The notes beneath the pieces are model-generated. The model had not been told where the DNA came from. It did no database searches and was given only the letters and a program-made list of their open reading frames with translations. A stretch of DNA of 8,826 nucleotides, taken from contig CACZQQ010000303.1 in assembly GCA_902783355.1 (NCBI GenBank), positions 1 through 8,826 of the forward strand, given 5' to 3'. This DNA is from an uncultured bacterium. GTDB lineage: Bacteria; Verrucomicrobiota; Lentisphaeria; Oligosphaerales; Oligosphaeraceae. This document shows, in pieces, positions 1-6,176 of the stretch; within the stretch, counting starts at the first letter, position 1; every line of letters starts with the position of its first letter. Both the position numbers and the translations under genes were made by a program.

Positions 1-664
1 CGCGCGTGCCCAGGTTCAGGCCGTAGAGCGGAATCCCCTCAAGGTCCGTCTGCTGGCCTTCCGGCAGCGCATTGGCCTGGAAGTCGGAGAGGATGAAGAT
101 CTGGCGGCGGCCGATGGGCAGGGGCTTGAGTTCGCGGAGGGCGGCGGCCAGCGCCTCCGGCAGAAGGCCCGCGCAGCCTGTCGCCTCCGTGGCGGAGATG
201 AAGTGGCGGAGCGCCTCGCGGTCGCTTGACAGCGGCATGCCCGGCGCGCCGGAGGCCATCACGACGGCTACGCGGCAGGAGGGCGGCAGCGCTTCCAGAA
301 TGGCGAGGGCGCTCTCCTGCGCCTGCGCGAAGGCCTGCCCGCCGCCGGGTCGCGGCCGTGTCATGGAGAGCGTGTCGTCCAGGAGGATGGCCGCGCCCGT
401 GCCGTTCTCGCCGCCGAAGGCGATGCCCTTCAGGTGCGGGCGCGCCATGGCGAGGACGGCGCAGGCGATGGCGAACATCCGCAGAAGGAGCAGCAGCAGT
501 TCGCGGAGGCGTCGGCGGATGGCGGGATGGCGCTGCTGCGCAGTCAGCAGCATGAAGGGGGCGAAGACGACCGTCTGGCGGCGCCGCGGATAGAAGAGGT
601 GCAGGAGGAGCGGCAGCAGCGCCAGCGGGAGCGCTTTCAGATAGGCGGGGTTTCCGAAGGTCAT
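1..664 (-). CDS. BatA-domain / vWA membrane protein (partial, 3' end off window)
   Basis: The start at 664 gives 221 codons with no stop before the window edge, so the C-terminal part is missing. Residues 4-40 match the aerotolerance-regulator N-terminal (BatA) domain: FGNPAYLKALPLALLPLLLH is a first membrane helix, followed by a basic YPRRR turn. A second hydrophobic helix lies at about 54-74 and ends in ARP. A vWA domain follows, with a MIDAS-like LLDDTLSM at 94-101 (D96, T98, S100; Thr replaces the first Ser of DxSxS) and an LSDFQ strand end at 192-196. The protein is therefore expected to be anchored in the inner membrane with a vWA domain. The start codon overlaps the upstream DUF58 stop as ATGA, and a GGGAGG sits 10 nt upstream inside that gene, which suggests translational coupling. 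In MoxR clusters such proteins are thought to be membrane partners of the ATPase. The family call is firm; the client is unknown. Confidence 0.85.
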   Translation of the reverse strand, partial: MTFGNPAYLKALPLALLPLLLHLFYPRRRQTVVFAPFMLLTAQQRHPAIRRRLRELLLLLLRMFAIACAVLAMARPHLKGIAFGGENGTGAAILLDDTLSMTRPRPGGGQAFAQAQESALAILEALPPSCRVAVVMASGAPGMPLSSDREALRHFISATEATGCAGLLPEALAAALRELKPLPIGRRQIFILSDFQANALPEGQQTDLEGIPLYGLNLGTR

Positions 665-1563
665 TTCAGCATGGCCTCCCGCCGCGCGAAATAGGCCGCC
701 AGCGCGCGCTCGAAGGGCAGGGCGGTCGAGACAGGCTCGATGGTGACGTGGCGGCTGTCGCAGAAGGCGCGCAGGCGCCTGTTCCATTCGTCAAGCCCCG
801 CGAGATATTCGGCACGCCATCCGTCCGCGTCCAGCTCCATCGTCTGGCCGCTTTCGGGGTCCTTGAAGCGGACGATTCCCGCGTAGGGGAACTCCAGTTC
901 GTCGGCGTTCATGACCTGGAAGAGGATGATTTCGCAGCGGTTGAAGAGGAGGCGCGCCAGCGACTTGTAGAAGTCGGGCCGTCGGTCGAGGAAATCGGAG
1001 AAGATAAGGACCATGGCGCGGCGGGGGATGCGTTCGGCGAGGCTCTCAATGCAGGGGGCCGCGTCGGAGGCGCCGCCGGGCTTCAGGGCCTCCAGACGGC
1101 GCATGCAGTCCAGAAAGTGGGCGAGGCTCGTGCCGCATTCGGTGCATTCGCCCACGTGGTCGCTCCAGGTCATAAGGCTTCCTGCATCATGTTGACGTCT
1201 AAAGAGATAGAGAAACGCGGCGGCCAGCGCGGCCGCATAGCGGAACTTCACGGGGCGTCCCGCCTGGTCGGGCATGGCCATGGAGGCGGAGGTGTCCAGC
1301 AGGACATAGCCGTTCAGGTTGCTCTCCTCCTCGAAGCACTTGACATAGCATCTGTCGGTGCGGGCGCAGGTCTTCCAGTCCACATACTTCACATTGTCGC
1401 CGGGGGTGTATTCGCGGTATTCGGCGAACTCGGGCGAGAAGCCGCGGAAGGGGGAGCGGTGGAGGCCAAGCAGACCGCCCTCCACCAGGTCGCGCGCGAC
1501 CAGCTCCAGCCGCTGGAGGGTGTCCAACGCCTTGGGGGGCAGATATGTGAGCCGTGCCGCCAT
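661..1563 (-). CDS. DUF58 domain-containing protein (vWA-like MoxR partner)
   Basis: This is a 300-residue soluble protein of about the usual DUF58 length. The family core is complete: GLHRSPFRGFSPEFAEYREY at 33-52, then PGDNVKYVDWK (54-64), an ARTDR motif, VKCFEEES at 74-81, and the MIDAS-like LLDTSASM at 88-95 with D90, S92 and S94 intact. A second vWA strand ends in FSDFLD at 188-193. It has no signal peptide or membrane helix, so it should be cytoplasmic. DUF58 proteins are almost always encoded beside MoxR ATPases and are presumed adaptors or substrate-side partners; that role is inferred from family context. It begins 10 bp after the MoxR stop with no clear Shine-Dalgarno sequence, and its stop overlaps the next start by 4 bp. 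Unusual for the family is its nine cysteines, including a CxxC (C140, C143) in the segment after the MIDAS strand. Confidence 0.93.
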   Translation of the reverse strand: MAARLTYLPPKALDTLQRLELVARDLVEGGLLGLHRSPFRGFSPEFAEYREYTPGDNVKYVDWKTCARTDRCYVKCFEEESNLNGYVLLDTSASMAMPDQAGRPVKFRYAAALAAAFLYLFRRQHDAGSLMTWSDHVGECTECGTSLAHFLDCMRRLEALKPGGASDAAPCIESLAERIPRRAMVLIFSDFLDRRPDFYKSLARLLFNRCEIILFQVMNADELEFPYAGIVRFKDPESGQTMELDADGWRAEYLAGLDEWNRRLRAFCDSRHVTIEPVSTALPFERALAAYFARREAMLK

Positions 1564-1573
1564 CTGGTGCCGT

Positions 1574-2578
1574 CTACGCCTTGGGCTCCGGGACCTGCTC
1601 GATCAGACGCCGCACAAGGTCGTCCGCCGTCAGATTCTCGCCCACCGCATGGAAGTTGCAGCCGATGCGATGCCGCAGGACTTCCGGCGCGTGGCGGCGC
1701 ACATCCTCGCAGCTGACGTTGATGCGGCCGTCCATGACGGCGGCCGCCTTGGCCGCCAGCATCAGATACTGGCCGGCGCGCGGCCCCGCCCCGTAGGAGA
1801 GGTTCTCCTTGATGAACTGCGGCGCCTCGGGGGACTGCGGCCGCGTCATGCGCGCCAAGTCCGCGCAGTAGGCCGCCACGTGGTCGCTGACGGGCACCGC
1901 GCGCACCAGCTCCTGCGCGTAGAGGACGCTCTGCGCGTCCAGCATGTTCTTGAGTTCGGGCGCGGTTCCCGTGGTGGTCTGCTGGAGGATGAGAATCTCC
2001 TCTGCGCGCGTGGGATAGTCCATCTTGACAAGGAACATGAAGCGGTCCAGCTGCGCCTCGGGCAGCGGGTACGTGCCCTCCTGCTCCAGCGGATTCTGCG
2101 TGGCCAGCACGAAGAAGGGCTCCGGCAGGGGGTAGTTCTTGCCGCTGTTGGTGACGCGGCGCTCCTGCATGGCCTCCAGCATGGCGGCCTGCGTCTTGGG
2201 CGGCGTCCGGTTGATTTCGTCCGCCAGCAGGAGGTTTGTGAAGACGGGGCCCTTGACGAAGCGCAGGCTGCGCTTGCCGGCCGCGTCGGTGTCGAGCACT
2301 TCGGTGCCCGTGATGTCGGAGGGCATGAGGTCGGGCGTGAACTGGATGCGGTTGAAATCCAGCTCGAGGACGCGCGCCAGCGTGGAGACAAGAAGCGTCT
2401 TGGCGAGGCCGGGGACGCCCATGAGCAGGCAGTGGCCGCCCGCCAGCATGGCCGCGATGACCTTCTCGACGGTCGCCTCCTGGCCCACAATCACCTTGGC
2501 GAGCTCCTGACGCATGTCGCCCAGCGCGGCATGCAGTTCGCCCACATCGGAAATCAGTTCGTTGACAGGATGTTCCAT
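1574..2578 (-). CDS. moxR: MoxR-family AAA+ ATPase
   Basis: This 334-residue protein is full length for a MoxR ATPase. Walker A is GVPGLAKT (54-61), Walker B is LLLADEIN (116-123, with D120 and E121), and sensor 1 is ATQNP (159-163). An arginine-finger region LDRF lies at 177-180, and the lid has GAGPRAGQ (263-270, sensor-2 arginine R267). The segment between Walker A and B contains the family DLMPSDITG pattern. No signal peptide or membrane helix is present. MoxR enzymes are ATP-driven chaperone-like remodellers that act with DUF58/vWA proteins, usually on envelope or metal-dependent complexes; the specific client here cannot be told from sequence. The gene follows the DUF4159 gene by 16 bp and precedes DUF58 by 10 bp. 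Neither junction has a strong Shine-Dalgarno sequence. The start at 2578 keeps the usual short N-terminal helix before the VGQE motif (31-34). Confidence 0.95.
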   Translation of the reverse strand: MEHPVNELISDVGELHAALGDMRQELAKVIVGQEATVEKVIAAMLAGGHCLLMGVPGLAKTLLVSTLARVLELDFNRIQFTPDLMPSDITGTEVLDTDAAGKRSLRFVKGPVFTNLLLADEINRTPPKTQAAMLEAMQERRVTNSGKNYPLPEPFFVLATQNPLEQEGTYPLPEAQLDRFMFLVKMDYPTRAEEILILQQTTTGTAPELKNMLDAQSVLYAQELVRAVPVSDHVAAYCADLARMTRPQSPEAPQFIKENLSYGAGPRAGQYLMLAAKAAAVMDGRINVSCEDVRRHAPEVLRHRIGCNFHAVGENLTADDLVRRLIEQVPEPKA

Positions 2579-2594
2579 GGGAGATGGTTACGCG

Positions 2595-4127
2595 TTATCT
2601 TGTGAGGCAGTAGAAGAGGATGTCGGCGCCCAGCCGCAGGGCGGTCGAGGCGTCGTAGGCGACGCTGCCCGGCTGGTCGGTGCCCAGCCAGCCGCCGGCC
2701 ATGTCCACGGGGGAGTAGATGAGCGTCCAGCGGTCGCCCTGCCGGCTGCGCAGGCCGTAGAGCAGGGGACCGTCCTGGTCGGGATATTTGACGGCGGCCG
2801 CGTCGGAGAAGCCGCTGCCGTTGAAGTGGTAGGGGCCGTTGGCGTAGAGGTCGTCCGACAGCGGAATCTTCTCCAGCTTCTGGTCGGGGGCCAGGGCGGC
2901 CGCCAGCCGCAGGGCCGCCGCGTCGAAGGGGTTCATGCCTAGTACATTATTAAGTACAAGGAAGCCGCCGTTGTCCAGATAGCGGCGCAGGTTCTCCACG
3001 GCGGCGCCGTCCAGCTTGAAGTCGCCGAGGCCGTTGAGGACGAGGAAGGGATAGGCGTCCAGGGCCGCGGCGGCGGGGTCGACGTGGACGGGGGCGGTCT
3101 CCGCGTCGAGGCGGTTGTTGCGTGCAAGGAAGGCCATGAGGCGCGCCTCGGCGCCTGGCGTCGCGTTCCAGAGCCCCTGCGTCTTCAGGAGGGCGAAGCG
3201 GATGTGGTCGGGGGAGTCGGCGGCGGGCTTGTCGCGGAGGGCGCCGCTGGCGATGGCCTGCCCCGTCTCGAACCAGCCGATGACGTAGGCCACGATGTTG
3301 AGGCCAAGCGCCTGCGCGTCCTGCGCGTCCACCGTCTTCGCCTCCGCGATCAGCGTGGGCGAGGCGTTGTCCCATCCGGCGCCCAGCCCGAAGGGGCAGA
3401 CGATGATGGCCAGCCTCGGGCCGACGTAGACGCCGTAGAAGTTGGGCTGCGCCGCCTTCCCGTTGATCTTGACGGTGGTCTTCTGGACGACCATGCGGTA
3501 GAGGGCGTGGTCGTCGCTGACAAGCTGGACGGGCGATTCGGGCAGGATGGCGCGCGCCTCCTGCAGGGCGCTCTCGAAGAAGTAGGGCGATCCGGCCACG
3601 GCGTCCATCAGGACGGTTCCGCCGGAGAGGAGGTATCGCCGCAGCTTGGCGCGCTCTTCGGGGGTGAAGCTGATGTGCCGTCCGCCGGAGAAGTAGAGGA
3701 GGGGCAGTTCGGCGGGCGAGCCGGAGAAGGTGCCGAGGTCGGTGGCCTGCCATGTGTATTCCAGTTTCATGGCGCGCTTGACCGCATTGAGGAGCTGCTG
3801 CGCCTCCGCCGGCACCATGTTCCAGTCGAAGACGCGCTCCGTGGTGCCGTCCTCGTGCGTGAAGTCGAGGAAGCCGCCCCAGATGACCTTGCCGATGAGG
3901 GCGGTCGGCGACGGCGGCCGCTTCTTCTCGCTGCGGCGCAATGGGGTCACGGGCAGCGGCAGGGGCGGCAGGGCCTCGCCGCCCTGGCGTCGCTGCGCCT
4001 TGGCCTCCAGCGGCTTGCCGATGGGGCGCAGGAAGTCGTCCTCCCCGGCGGAAAGGGGCGCTCCGAAGAGGAATAGGAGAGCCAGCAGCCACGCGAGGCG
4101 TATGGATTGTCTTGTAACTCTTTCCAT
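2595..4127 (-). CDS. Secreted protein with two tandem DUF4159-type domains
   Basis: The chosen start at 4127 gives 510 residues. The open frame extends to 4529, but the extra part overlaps the divergent plus-strand gene and has no signal sequence at its start. From 4127 the N-terminus is a clear signal peptide: basic MERVTRQSIR, a hydrophobic LAWLLALLFLFG, and likely cleavage after LSA at residue 27. The mature protein is two copies of one fold. Copy 1 (about 78-290) has LLYFSGGR, a helix ending KLRRYLLSGG, SDDHALYRM, IIVCPFGLGAGW and a final IVAYVIGW helix. Copy 2 (about 305-510) repeats the landmarks as FLVLNGLG, NLRRYLDNGG, SDDLYANGP, IYSPVDMAGGW and ILFYCLTR. DUF4159 proteins are exported proteins of unknown function found beside MoxR/DUF58/BatA genes, consistent with this being the first gene of the operon. 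A class I glutamine-amidotransferase-like fold is plausible but not shown. A run of AT-rich codons sits at residues 390-396. Confidence 0.85.
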   Translation of the reverse strand: MERVTRQSIRLAWLLALLFLFGAPLSAGEDDFLRPIGKPLEAKAQRRQGGEALPPLPLPVTPLRRSEKKRPPSPTALIGKVIWGGFLDFTHEDGTTERVFDWNMVPAEAQQLLNAVKRAMKLEYTWQATDLGTFSGSPAELPLLYFSGGRHISFTPEERAKLRRYLLSGGTVLMDAVAGSPYFFESALQEARAILPESPVQLVSDDHALYRMVVQKTTVKINGKAAQPNFYGVYVGPRLAIIVCPFGLGAGWDNASPTLIAEAKTVDAQDAQALGLNIVAYVIGWFETGQAIASGALRDKPAADSPDHIRFALLKTQGLWNATPGAEARLMAFLARNNRLDAETAPVHVDPAAAALDAYPFLVLNGLGDFKLDGAAVENLRRYLDNGGFLVLNNVLGMNPFDAAALRLAAALAPDQKLEKIPLSDDLYANGPYHFNGSGFSDAAAVKYPDQDGPLLYGLRSRQGDRWTLIYSPVDMAGGWLGTDQPGSVAYDASTALRLGADILFYCLTR

Positions 4128-4202
4128 GGGACATAATGTATCCCATTTTCCTTTTTCTGTAGGCCATGGACGGGCACCGAAAAAGACATAGGTGTTACAG
4201 TA

Positions 4203-4214
4203 TGGCAAATGCCA
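4203..4214. promoter_or_regulatory. Candidate operator palindrome TGGCAAATGCCA
   Basis: TGGCA and TGCCA form a perfect 5-bp inverted repeat around AA, inside the divergent intergenic region 38-49 bp before the plus-strand start. Symmetric sites of this size at divergent promoters often bind dimeric regulators. No regulator gene is in the window, so the assignment rests only on symmetry and position and could be chance. Confidence 0.3.
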
Positions 4215-4236
4215 ATGAAAGAGGGTATGAGGAAGC

Positions 4237-4243
4237 AAAGGGG
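4237..4243 (+). promoter_or_regulatory. Ribosome binding site of the chimeric gene
   Basis: AAAGGGG lies 8 nt before the ATG at 4252. It fixes this start and shows that the chimeric reading frame keeps the translation signals of the original aminotransferase gene. Confidence 0.6.
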
Positions 4244-4251
4244 CCACGGCG

Positions 4252-5235
4252 ATGGGCAAGTTAGCAGTTAACGGCGGCAGTCCAGTGATCTCGGCGCACG
4301 ATGCGGCGCTGTTCCACTGGCCGATCGTCAACGACGAGATGCGCCGTGCGCAGGCGGACGTGCTAGAGTCGGGCAACATGTCGGGCACGGACATTGCGGC
4401 ACGCTTCGAGGCGGAATTTGCCAAATGGCAGCGGCGCAAGTTCGCGCTGTCGCACAACAACGGCACGAGTGCGCTGACGGCCGCGATGTACGGCCTCGGC
4501 GTGTCGGCGGGGGACGAGGTCATCTGCACGAGCCTGACCTACTGGGCCAGTTGCCTGGGGGCGCTCCAGTTGGGCGCCTCGGTGGTCTTCTGCGACATCG
4601 ATGCGGAGACCCTCCAGATGTCGCCGGAGAGCTTCGAGGAGCGGATTACGCCGCGCACGAAGCTGGCCGTCGTCGTGCATTACATGTCTTGTCCATGCGA
4701 CATCGGCGAAACCATGGCGCGCGCCATCCGCATGGCGGAACGCACCTTCCGGAAGGCCGACGACTTCCGGCTGGAGGGCAGGGTGGTTGACGTGCCAGTG
4801 GCCTTGCGCGTCAAATGCCCACGGCAGGACATTGACGGCTATCTGGCGAACGTCTTCAAGGAGAACAGCGGCAAGAACTTTGATGTGGAACGTGTCATCA
4901 GGGGAACCTACGAGGCCGAATTCGCCGCCACCTACCCTGAAGACCGCTTCCCACTGCCATTGAGACTGTTGCGACTTGGCAGCAAGGTCCTGGTCGGCAT
5001 GCCATTCGAGGTTCTCACCGAAATCGGGCTGCGCCTCAAGCGGGCCTGCCCGAACGCCGAACTCATCTCCATCACAGGCGGCTATGAGGGCTACCTGCCG
5101 CTGGCGAAGGAATATCGCCGCGGCGGCTACGAGGCAACCCTCGGTCCGCGCTTCCACAGACGCGCCGGCGACGACTTCCTCGCCGCCGCCATCGCCGCCG
5201 TCAACGCCTTCGAAACGGGCCCCGCAAAGGTATAG
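4252..5235 (+). CDS. Chimeric ORF: N-terminal DegT/DnrJ/EryC1 aminotransferase fused to C-terminal neutral-ceramidase-like segment
   Basis: The 327-residue frame is made of parts of two unrelated families. Residues 1-150 are the start of a DegT/DnrJ/EryC1 PLP aminotransferase: LAVNGGSPV (4-12), a GNMSG turn (41-45), HNNGTSAL at 68-75 in the cofactor-phosphate region, GDEVI (87-91), and the VVHYMSCPCD strand at 141-150. The family normally continues for about 200 more residues with the PLP aspartate and lysine, both absent here. From about residue 152 the sequence reads like the C-terminal part of neutral/alkaline non-lysosomal ceramidase-like proteins: GETMARAI, PLPLRLLRLGSKVLVGMPFE (234-253), a GYEGYLP motif (277-283) and GGYEATLGPR (291-300). 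The catalytic N-terminal part of that family is missing. Neither enzyme can be intact. The simplest reading is an in-frame deletion between two neighbouring genes of the cassette, leaving a fusion remnant; an assembly error is the main alternative. It lies 31 bp before the isomerase-like gene. Confidence 0.8.
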   Translation: MGKLAVNGGSPVISAHDAALFHWPIVNDEMRRAQADVLESGNMSGTDIAARFEAEFAKWQRRKFALSHNNGTSALTAAMYGLGVSAGDEVICTSLTYWASCLGALQLGASVVFCDIDAETLQMSPESFEERITPRTKLAVVVHYMSCPCDIGETMARAIRMAERTFRKADDFRLEGRVVDVPVALRVKCPRQDIDGYLANVFKENSGKNFDVERVIRGTYEAEFAATYPEDRFPLPLRLLRLGSKVLVGMPFEVLTEIGLRLKRACPNAELISITGGYEGYLPLAKEYRRGGYEATLGPRFHRRAGDDFLAAAIAAVNAFETGPAKV

Positions 5236-5266
5236 CATCCACTGTCACTGCAACCATTGACCAACC

Positions 5267-6139
5267 ATGAAAATCGGCATCACAAGCTACAGCCTCTCCA
5301 ACGCCCTGCGCGACGGCCGTCTGGCACCTCTCGACGCCATCACATGGGCTGCAAAGCACGGCGCGGAGTGCTTTGAACTGTCGCCTGGCAACACTTTCCC
5401 CATCTACGACGACGGCATGCCTGAAAAATGCGTTGCGCGCGCACGGGAGGAGGGCATCATGCTTTCCAGCTACACCGTCGGCGCGTCTTTCATCAAGGAG
5501 ACCGCCGAAGAGCGTGCCGCGGAGGTGGCCCGCGTCAAGCGGGAAGTGGATATCGCCGCGCGTCTGGGCGTCGGCCGCATGCGTTTTGACGTCGGGTGGC
5601 GCAATCCAGAACAGGCTACGCTGGAAAACTTTGAGAAGGACCTGCCACCTGCGGCGGAATGCTGCCGCGAAATCGCCGACTACGCCCACCAGTTCGGCAT
5701 TGTCACCACCGTCGAGAACCATGGCTTCCACTTCCAGGGCGCGGAGCGCATCCAACGTCTCATCTACGCCGTTGGAAGGCCTTACTACCGCACCACGCTG
5801 GATGTGGCGAACTTCAGCTGCGTCGACGAGGACAATCTGGCTTCGGTGCGCATGAATATAGGCCTGGCCGCCATGATTCATCTGAAGGATCTTTTCCGTC
5901 GCCCCTGCGGCAACCCGCCTGTCGGCGGTGGATGGTTCCGGACAAAAGGGGGTAACTACTTGCGCGGAACAATCATAGGTGACGGGTCATTGGATTTGCG
6001 CAGCATCTGCAAAGTCATCCGCGAATCTGGCTACGATGGCTGCGTCTCCGTCGAATTCGAGGGCATGGAGGATTGCTTCGTCGGCACGGAAATGGGCCTC
6101 AAGAACGCCTTCAAGTTGTTGAAGGACAAGGAGCTATGA
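5267..6139 (+). CDS. Sugar phosphate isomerase/epimerase-like TIM barrel protein (AP endonuclease 2 family)
   Basis: This 290-residue protein begins MKIGITSYSL, the typical first barrel strand of xylose-isomerase-like TIM barrel proteins, and is of normal length. The metal site of the family is recognisable on successive strands: E150 in TTVENHG, D179 in TTLDVANF, H205 in MIHLKDLF, and E263 in VSVEFEG, with IIGDGSLDL (236-244) before the last strands. Such proteins isomerise or epimerise sugars, inositol derivatives or related polyols with a divalent metal in the cytoplasm; the substrate here cannot be deduced. There is no signal peptide. It lies 31 bp after the chimeric ORF without an obvious Shine-Dalgarno sequence and 37 bp before the NagA-like gene, so the three are probably co-transcribed. 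The neighbours point to amino-sugar or sugar-derivative breakdown. Confidence 0.9.
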   Translation: MKIGITSYSLSNALRDGRLAPLDAITWAAKHGAECFELSPGNTFPIYDDGMPEKCVARAREEGIMLSSYTVGASFIKETAEERAAEVARVKREVDIAARLGVGRMRFDVGWRNPEQATLENFEKDLPPAAECCREIADYAHQFGIVTTVENHGFHFQGAERIQRLIYAVGRPYYRTTLDVANFSCVDEDNLASVRMNIGLAAMIHLKDLFRRPCGNPPVGGGWFRTKGGNYLRGTIIGDGSLDLRSICKVIRESGYDGCVSVEFEGMEDCFVGTEMGLKNAFKLLKDKEL

Positions 6140-6162
6140 AAATACATAACATCTTCTGCGCC

Positions 6163-6168
6163 AGGAGG
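6163..6168 (+). promoter_or_regulatory. Strong Shine-Dalgarno AGGAGG of the NagA-like gene
   Basis: A full-consensus AGGAGG sits 8 nt before the ATG at 6177 and settles that start. It is the only full-consensus ribosome site I noticed; the MoxR, DUF58 and isomerase-like genes have none that is obvious. Confidence 0.8.
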
Positions 6169-6176
6169 ATAGCACG

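Larger units (their letters stand above)
4128..4251. promoter_or_regulatory. Divergent intergenic region between the two operons
   Basis: This 124-bp stretch separates the minus-strand DUF4159 gene from the plus-strand cassette and must hold promoters for both directions. It is visibly richer in A and T than the surrounding genes, with A and T runs near 4145-4158 and 4180-4185. I could not pick a convincing pair of -35/-10 boxes in either direction. TTACAGTAT on the plus strand near 4195-4203 is a weak -10 candidate. It contains the 12-bp palindrome described separately. Confidence 0.6.

Noticed and set aside
748..1716. Plus-strand open frame of 322 codons
   Set aside because: It lies antisense to the DUF58 gene and the end of the MoxR gene; its low-complexity, Gly/Ala/Glu-rich translation is typical of GC-rich antisense frames.
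1358..2605. Plus-strand open frame of 415 codons
   Set aside because: It is antisense to the MoxR gene, whose complete AAA+ motifs show the real coding strand; the translation has no recognisable domain.
3084..4076. Plus-strand open frame of 330 codons, and a 405-codon minus-strand frame at 2950-4167
   Set aside because: Both are out-of-frame readings of the DUF4159 gene; the second is an Arg/Pro/Ala-rich low-complexity translation.
4128..4529. Extension of the DUF4159 reading frame upstream to 4529 (644 residues)
   Set aside because: The extra 134 residues overlap the divergent aminotransferase-derived gene and its promoter region and show no family features. The start at 4127 is directly followed by a signal peptide.
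4363..5238. Minus-strand open frame of 291 codons opposite the chimeric gene
   Set aside because: The plus strand shows clear aminotransferase and ceramidase-like motifs; the antisense translation shows none.
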